In this document: positions 61,949 through 64,000 of the stretch, in pieces
How positions within the stretch are numbered: position 1 is the first letter of the stretch
How the letters are laid out: each line of letters opens with the position of its first letter
Source: Verrucomicrobiaceae bacterium
GTDB lineage: Bacteria > Verrucomicrobiota > Verrucomicrobiia > Verrucomicrobiales > Verrucomicrobiaceae
Assembly (NCBI GenBank): GCA_947466075.1
Contig: CANIBP010000017.1
Location: 1 to 64,000 of the forward strand
Direction of reading: 5' to 3'
DNA length: 64,000 nt
The notes under the pieces: model-generated
What the model was told of the DNA's origin: nothing
The model's database searches: none
What the model saw: only the letters and a program-made list of their open reading frames with translations
Program-made: the position numbers and the translations under genes

Positions 61949-63127
61949 ATGAAGACCCACCACCTCATCGCCTACCTTGCCACGATCCTCGTGGCCCCAT
62001 TGCTCACGCTCGCGGCATCAGGCGACTACCTCATTGACGAAGACGGGGCCGCCGGACCGCTGCCGGCGAGTTTGGAGTTTCATCATGGTGCGTGGAAGTT
62101 CGGCGAGGGGGCGATGATCGGGGAGCAGGTGCCGACGGAGAATCATATGGCGACGATCAAGGCGCTGATGGCTTTTGATCAGATGAAGGTGGCGTGGAAG
62201 ATGAAGTTCTCGGTGCCGAAGCAGCGCTTCCTCTTTGTGGCCTGGCCGGCGGAGTCGAGCGGGCATGCGATGGATTTCAACTATGTGCCTGACACGGGCG
62301 AGATGTCGCTGGTGCGGCCGAAGTCGAAGGAGAAAGATAGCGCGGTGCTGGCGAAGGGGAAGATCGCCAGGCTGGACATCGAGTGGCATGAACTGACCTG
62401 CATCCATGACGGCGCGAACTTCACGCTGACGATTGATGGCGTGACGATCACGGCGGCGGACGAGTCGTTCAACCGGCCGATGGGGCCGTTTTACCTCAAC
62501 GGCGGCGGCTTCAATGGCGCGAAGTTCCTGGTGAAGGATCTGAAGGTGAGCGCCCTGCCTGGATCGCCTACAACACGCAAGTTGCTGCCACCCACACCGC
62601 CGAAGACGGCTACTGCGTTAAAGCCGCTGCCGCCATCTCGCACGTATCACGCGGCGCCGGAGGATCGCGTGCTCGCCGAGTTCGAAGGCGAGGGCTTTGG
62701 TGACTGGACGACGAGCGGCGATGCCTACGGCAGCGGGCCGCAAGAGCTGAAGGACTGCAAGAACCGGCCTGCGCGTGCCATCGGCGCTCGTCTGGCGAAC
62801 TCGTTTCGCCCGAACGACAAGCCCACCGGCACGCTGACCTCGCCAGCGTTCACGATTGATCGCAAGCATCTGCATTTCCTCATCGGCGGCGGACCGCATG
62901 AGGGGCAGACCTGCCTCAACCTCATTATTGAAGGCAAGGCCGTGCGCAGTGCCACCGGCTGCGGCAGGAAGGATGACAAGCAGGCCGAGATCATGCTGTG
63001 GGAGTCGTGGGATGTGAGCGAGTTCCAAGGCAAAAGCGCGACCCTGCAAGCGGTGGACAGTCACAGCGGCGGCTGGGGTCACATCCAGGTGGATCAGCCG
63101 GTGCTTTCGAATGCGGCGCTGGAGTAA
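61949..63127 (+). CDS. secreted two-domain carbohydrate-binding-like protein
   Basis: The 392-residue protein has a signal peptide almost identical in DNA to that of the preceding gene. Residues about 25-200 form a LamG-like/DUF1080-type sandwich (WHELTCIHDGANFTLTIDGV). After a Pro-rich linker, VLAEFEGEGFGDWTTSGDAYGSGP to LTSPAFTIDRKHLHFLIGGG and GGWGHIQVDQP is the accessory domain usually found at the end of GH32 levanases. No catalytic propeller is present, so it probably binds glycan. It begins 59 bases after the fusion gene. Confidence 0.72.
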   Translation: MKTHHLIAYLATILVAPLLTLAASGDYLIDEDGAAGPLPASLEFHHGAWKFGEGAMIGEQVPTENHMATIKALMAFDQMKVAWKMKFSVPKQRFLFVAWPAESSGHAMDFNYVPDTGEMSLVRPKSKEKDSAVLAKGKIARLDIEWHELTCIHDGANFTLTIDGVTITAADESFNRPMGPFYLNGGGFNGAKFLVKDLKVSALPGSPTTRKLLPPTPPKTATALKPLPPSRTYHAAPEDRVLAEFEGEGFGDWTTSGDAYGSGPQELKDCKNRPARAIGARLANSFRPNDKPTGTLTSPAFTIDRKHLHFLIGGGPHEGQTCLNLIIEGKAVRSATGCGRKDDKQAEIMLWESWDVSEFQGKSATLQAVDSHSGGWGHIQVDQPVLSNAALE

Positions 63128-63226
63128 GCACTCGTTCTCGGCCATCACCTCGCGGTAAGAACACGACGATGGCCGCAAGGCGGTTGGATAATCGCCGTTG
63201 ATCTCAGCCTCACTCTTCAAACAACC

Positions 63227-63859
63227 ATGAATCGCCTCCACCTCGCTGCTTTCCTTTTCACCACGGTCTTGCTCACTTCCCAGTCGTATGCTGCCGACGA
63301 CTTGAAGAAAGTTGCTGCCGCCATCGACGGTTACCGCTTCGAGTTCCCCTGCAAAGACCCGATGCCGGAGAACCCGAAGCCGGGTGCAGACGGCATCTCG
63401 GCCCGCATGACGGACGATCCGAAGACGAATGACAAATTCACCGACGTGAAGAAGTTCGGCGGCGAAACGGGCAAGCGTTACAAGGCCACGCTCCGCGTGC
63501 GTGGCGTGGTAGAGCCGATGATGTACAAGGACGGCCAGCAAGTCGGCGAGCGTTTCTACATCGGCGGTGTGCCGAACAACAAAACCTACAACATCTACCA
63601 GCTCACAGTCTCGTCGCCTGCGCAGCACTTTTTCTTCAACCGCGACGACAAAGTCGGCCACCGCATCTTCACCATCGACTACACCGCGACCATCGAGATC
63701 GAAGGCGGTGCCACACTGACCTTCCACGGCGACGGTCAGAACGGCCACATGATCACCAACTTCTCCAAGCTCGTCGTGCCCGAGATGGCCCCAGCGCCGC
63801 AGCCCTACAACGGTCAGTTCATCCAGCTCGATGTGACCGATGTGGCGGAGGTGAAGTAA
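63227..63859 (+). CDS. secreted protein of unknown function
   Basis: The 210-residue protein has a signal peptide (LHLAAFLFTTVLLTSQSYAA) and a beta-rich mature domain (ATLRVRGVVEPMMYKDGQQV, YNIYQLTVSSPAQHFFFN, IFTIDYTATIEIEGGATLTF, ending GQFIQLDVTDVAEVK). It looks like a jelly-roll or galactose-binding-type fold. I recognise no family. Last complete gene in the window. Confidence 0.65.
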   Translation: MNRLHLAAFLFTTVLLTSQSYAADDLKKVAAAIDGYRFEFPCKDPMPENPKPGADGISARMTDDPKTNDKFTDVKKFGGETGKRYKATLRVRGVVEPMMYKDGQQVGERFYIGGVPNNKTYNIYQLTVSSPAQHFFFNRDDKVGHRIFTIDYTATIEIEGGATLTFHGDGQNGHMITNFSKLVVPEMAPAPQPYNGQFIQLDVTDVAEVK

Positions 63860-63927
63860 GGCGGGCTTCTTCTGGCTTCCCTTCATTCCCAGTTGCCTGC
63901 CGAGGGTGAACCGCTAGCCTCGGGCGC

Positions 63928-64000
63928 ATGGAACGTCTTTTCTGCCAGATCTGTCTCGGGATTGCGCTGCTGTTCACGCTCACTGGGTGTGATCCGCATT
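63928..64000 (+). CDS. lipoprotein, N-terminal fragment
   Basis: ATG 63928 opens MERLFCQICLGIALLFTLTG, then CDPH, a lipoprotein signal with lipobox LTGC (Cys21). The gene runs out of the window. No identity can be given. Confidence 0.6.
   Translation, partial: MERLFCQICLGIALLFTLTGCDPH

Overview
The window looks like a chromosomal segment of a Verrucomicrobiota bacterium, probably close to the Prosthecobacter/Verrucomicrobium group. This rests on family content, not on a marker gene: a DUF1501 protein, a DUF1549/DUF1553 cytochrome and a PPC-domain protein in one operon, a 1035-residue dehydrogenase/haem-binding protein of the planctomycete-verrucomicrobial type, many secreted hydrolases with MKHTLTLLTALLLAP-like signal peptides, and few clear Shine-Dalgarno sequences.

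Layout. 1-5100: end of an IS5-type transposase, then a polarity-like module (PF/FG-rich protein with a C-terminal roadblock-like domain and a broken 5' half, MglA-type GTPase, small roadblock protein) and apbE. 5200-10900: DUF5677 protein, methyltransferase, an 11-copy 21-bp tandem repeat, three coupled membrane-protein genes, an alcohol dehydrogenase and a sterol desaturase-type hydroxylase. 10963-18290: tRNA-Arg(CCG) followed by a patchwork accessory region with an AbiE-type toxin-antitoxin pair and its palindromic operators, a secreted glycosidase-like gene between two copies of a decayed reading frame, VapBC, and a leftover 3' gene end. 18287-33800: LON-domain gene, then about 15 kb of minus-strand genes, nearly all secreted (four BNR/sialidase-like propellers, DUF4838, three alpha/beta-hydrolases, a Tat-exported TIM barrel), with two relic genes, ending in a FAH-family enzyme. 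This resembles a glycan-degradation locus without SusC/SusD.

33890-40000: housekeeping genes: DUF4256, eukaryotic-type hisA, leuA, a HAD phosphatase, an rsmA-Nudix fusion and panD. leuA is preceded by a Leu-rich leader peptide and a complete-looking attenuator, and carries an in-frame insertion of about 100 residues. 40088-53493: membrane-bound dehydrogenase/haem protein, DHDPS-family aldolase, sugar isomerase, PIG-L deacetylase, YacP-type NYN protein, TPR protein, fused hydantoinase/5-oxoprolinase, PPC protein and DUF1501. 53566-64000: WD40-PSD1-DUF1549/1553 cytochrome, a gene relic beside an AAA-ATPase/DUF4276 pair, efp, a beta-lactamase/SUMF1 fusion and further secreted proteins.

The most unusual points are the leuA attenuator and LeuA insertion, one signal-peptide DNA module placed in front of unrelated enzymes (including an orphan copy with no enzyme), the MglA/roadblock/PF-rich module, the 21-bp repeat array with embedded dyads, and the RsmA-Nudix fusion.
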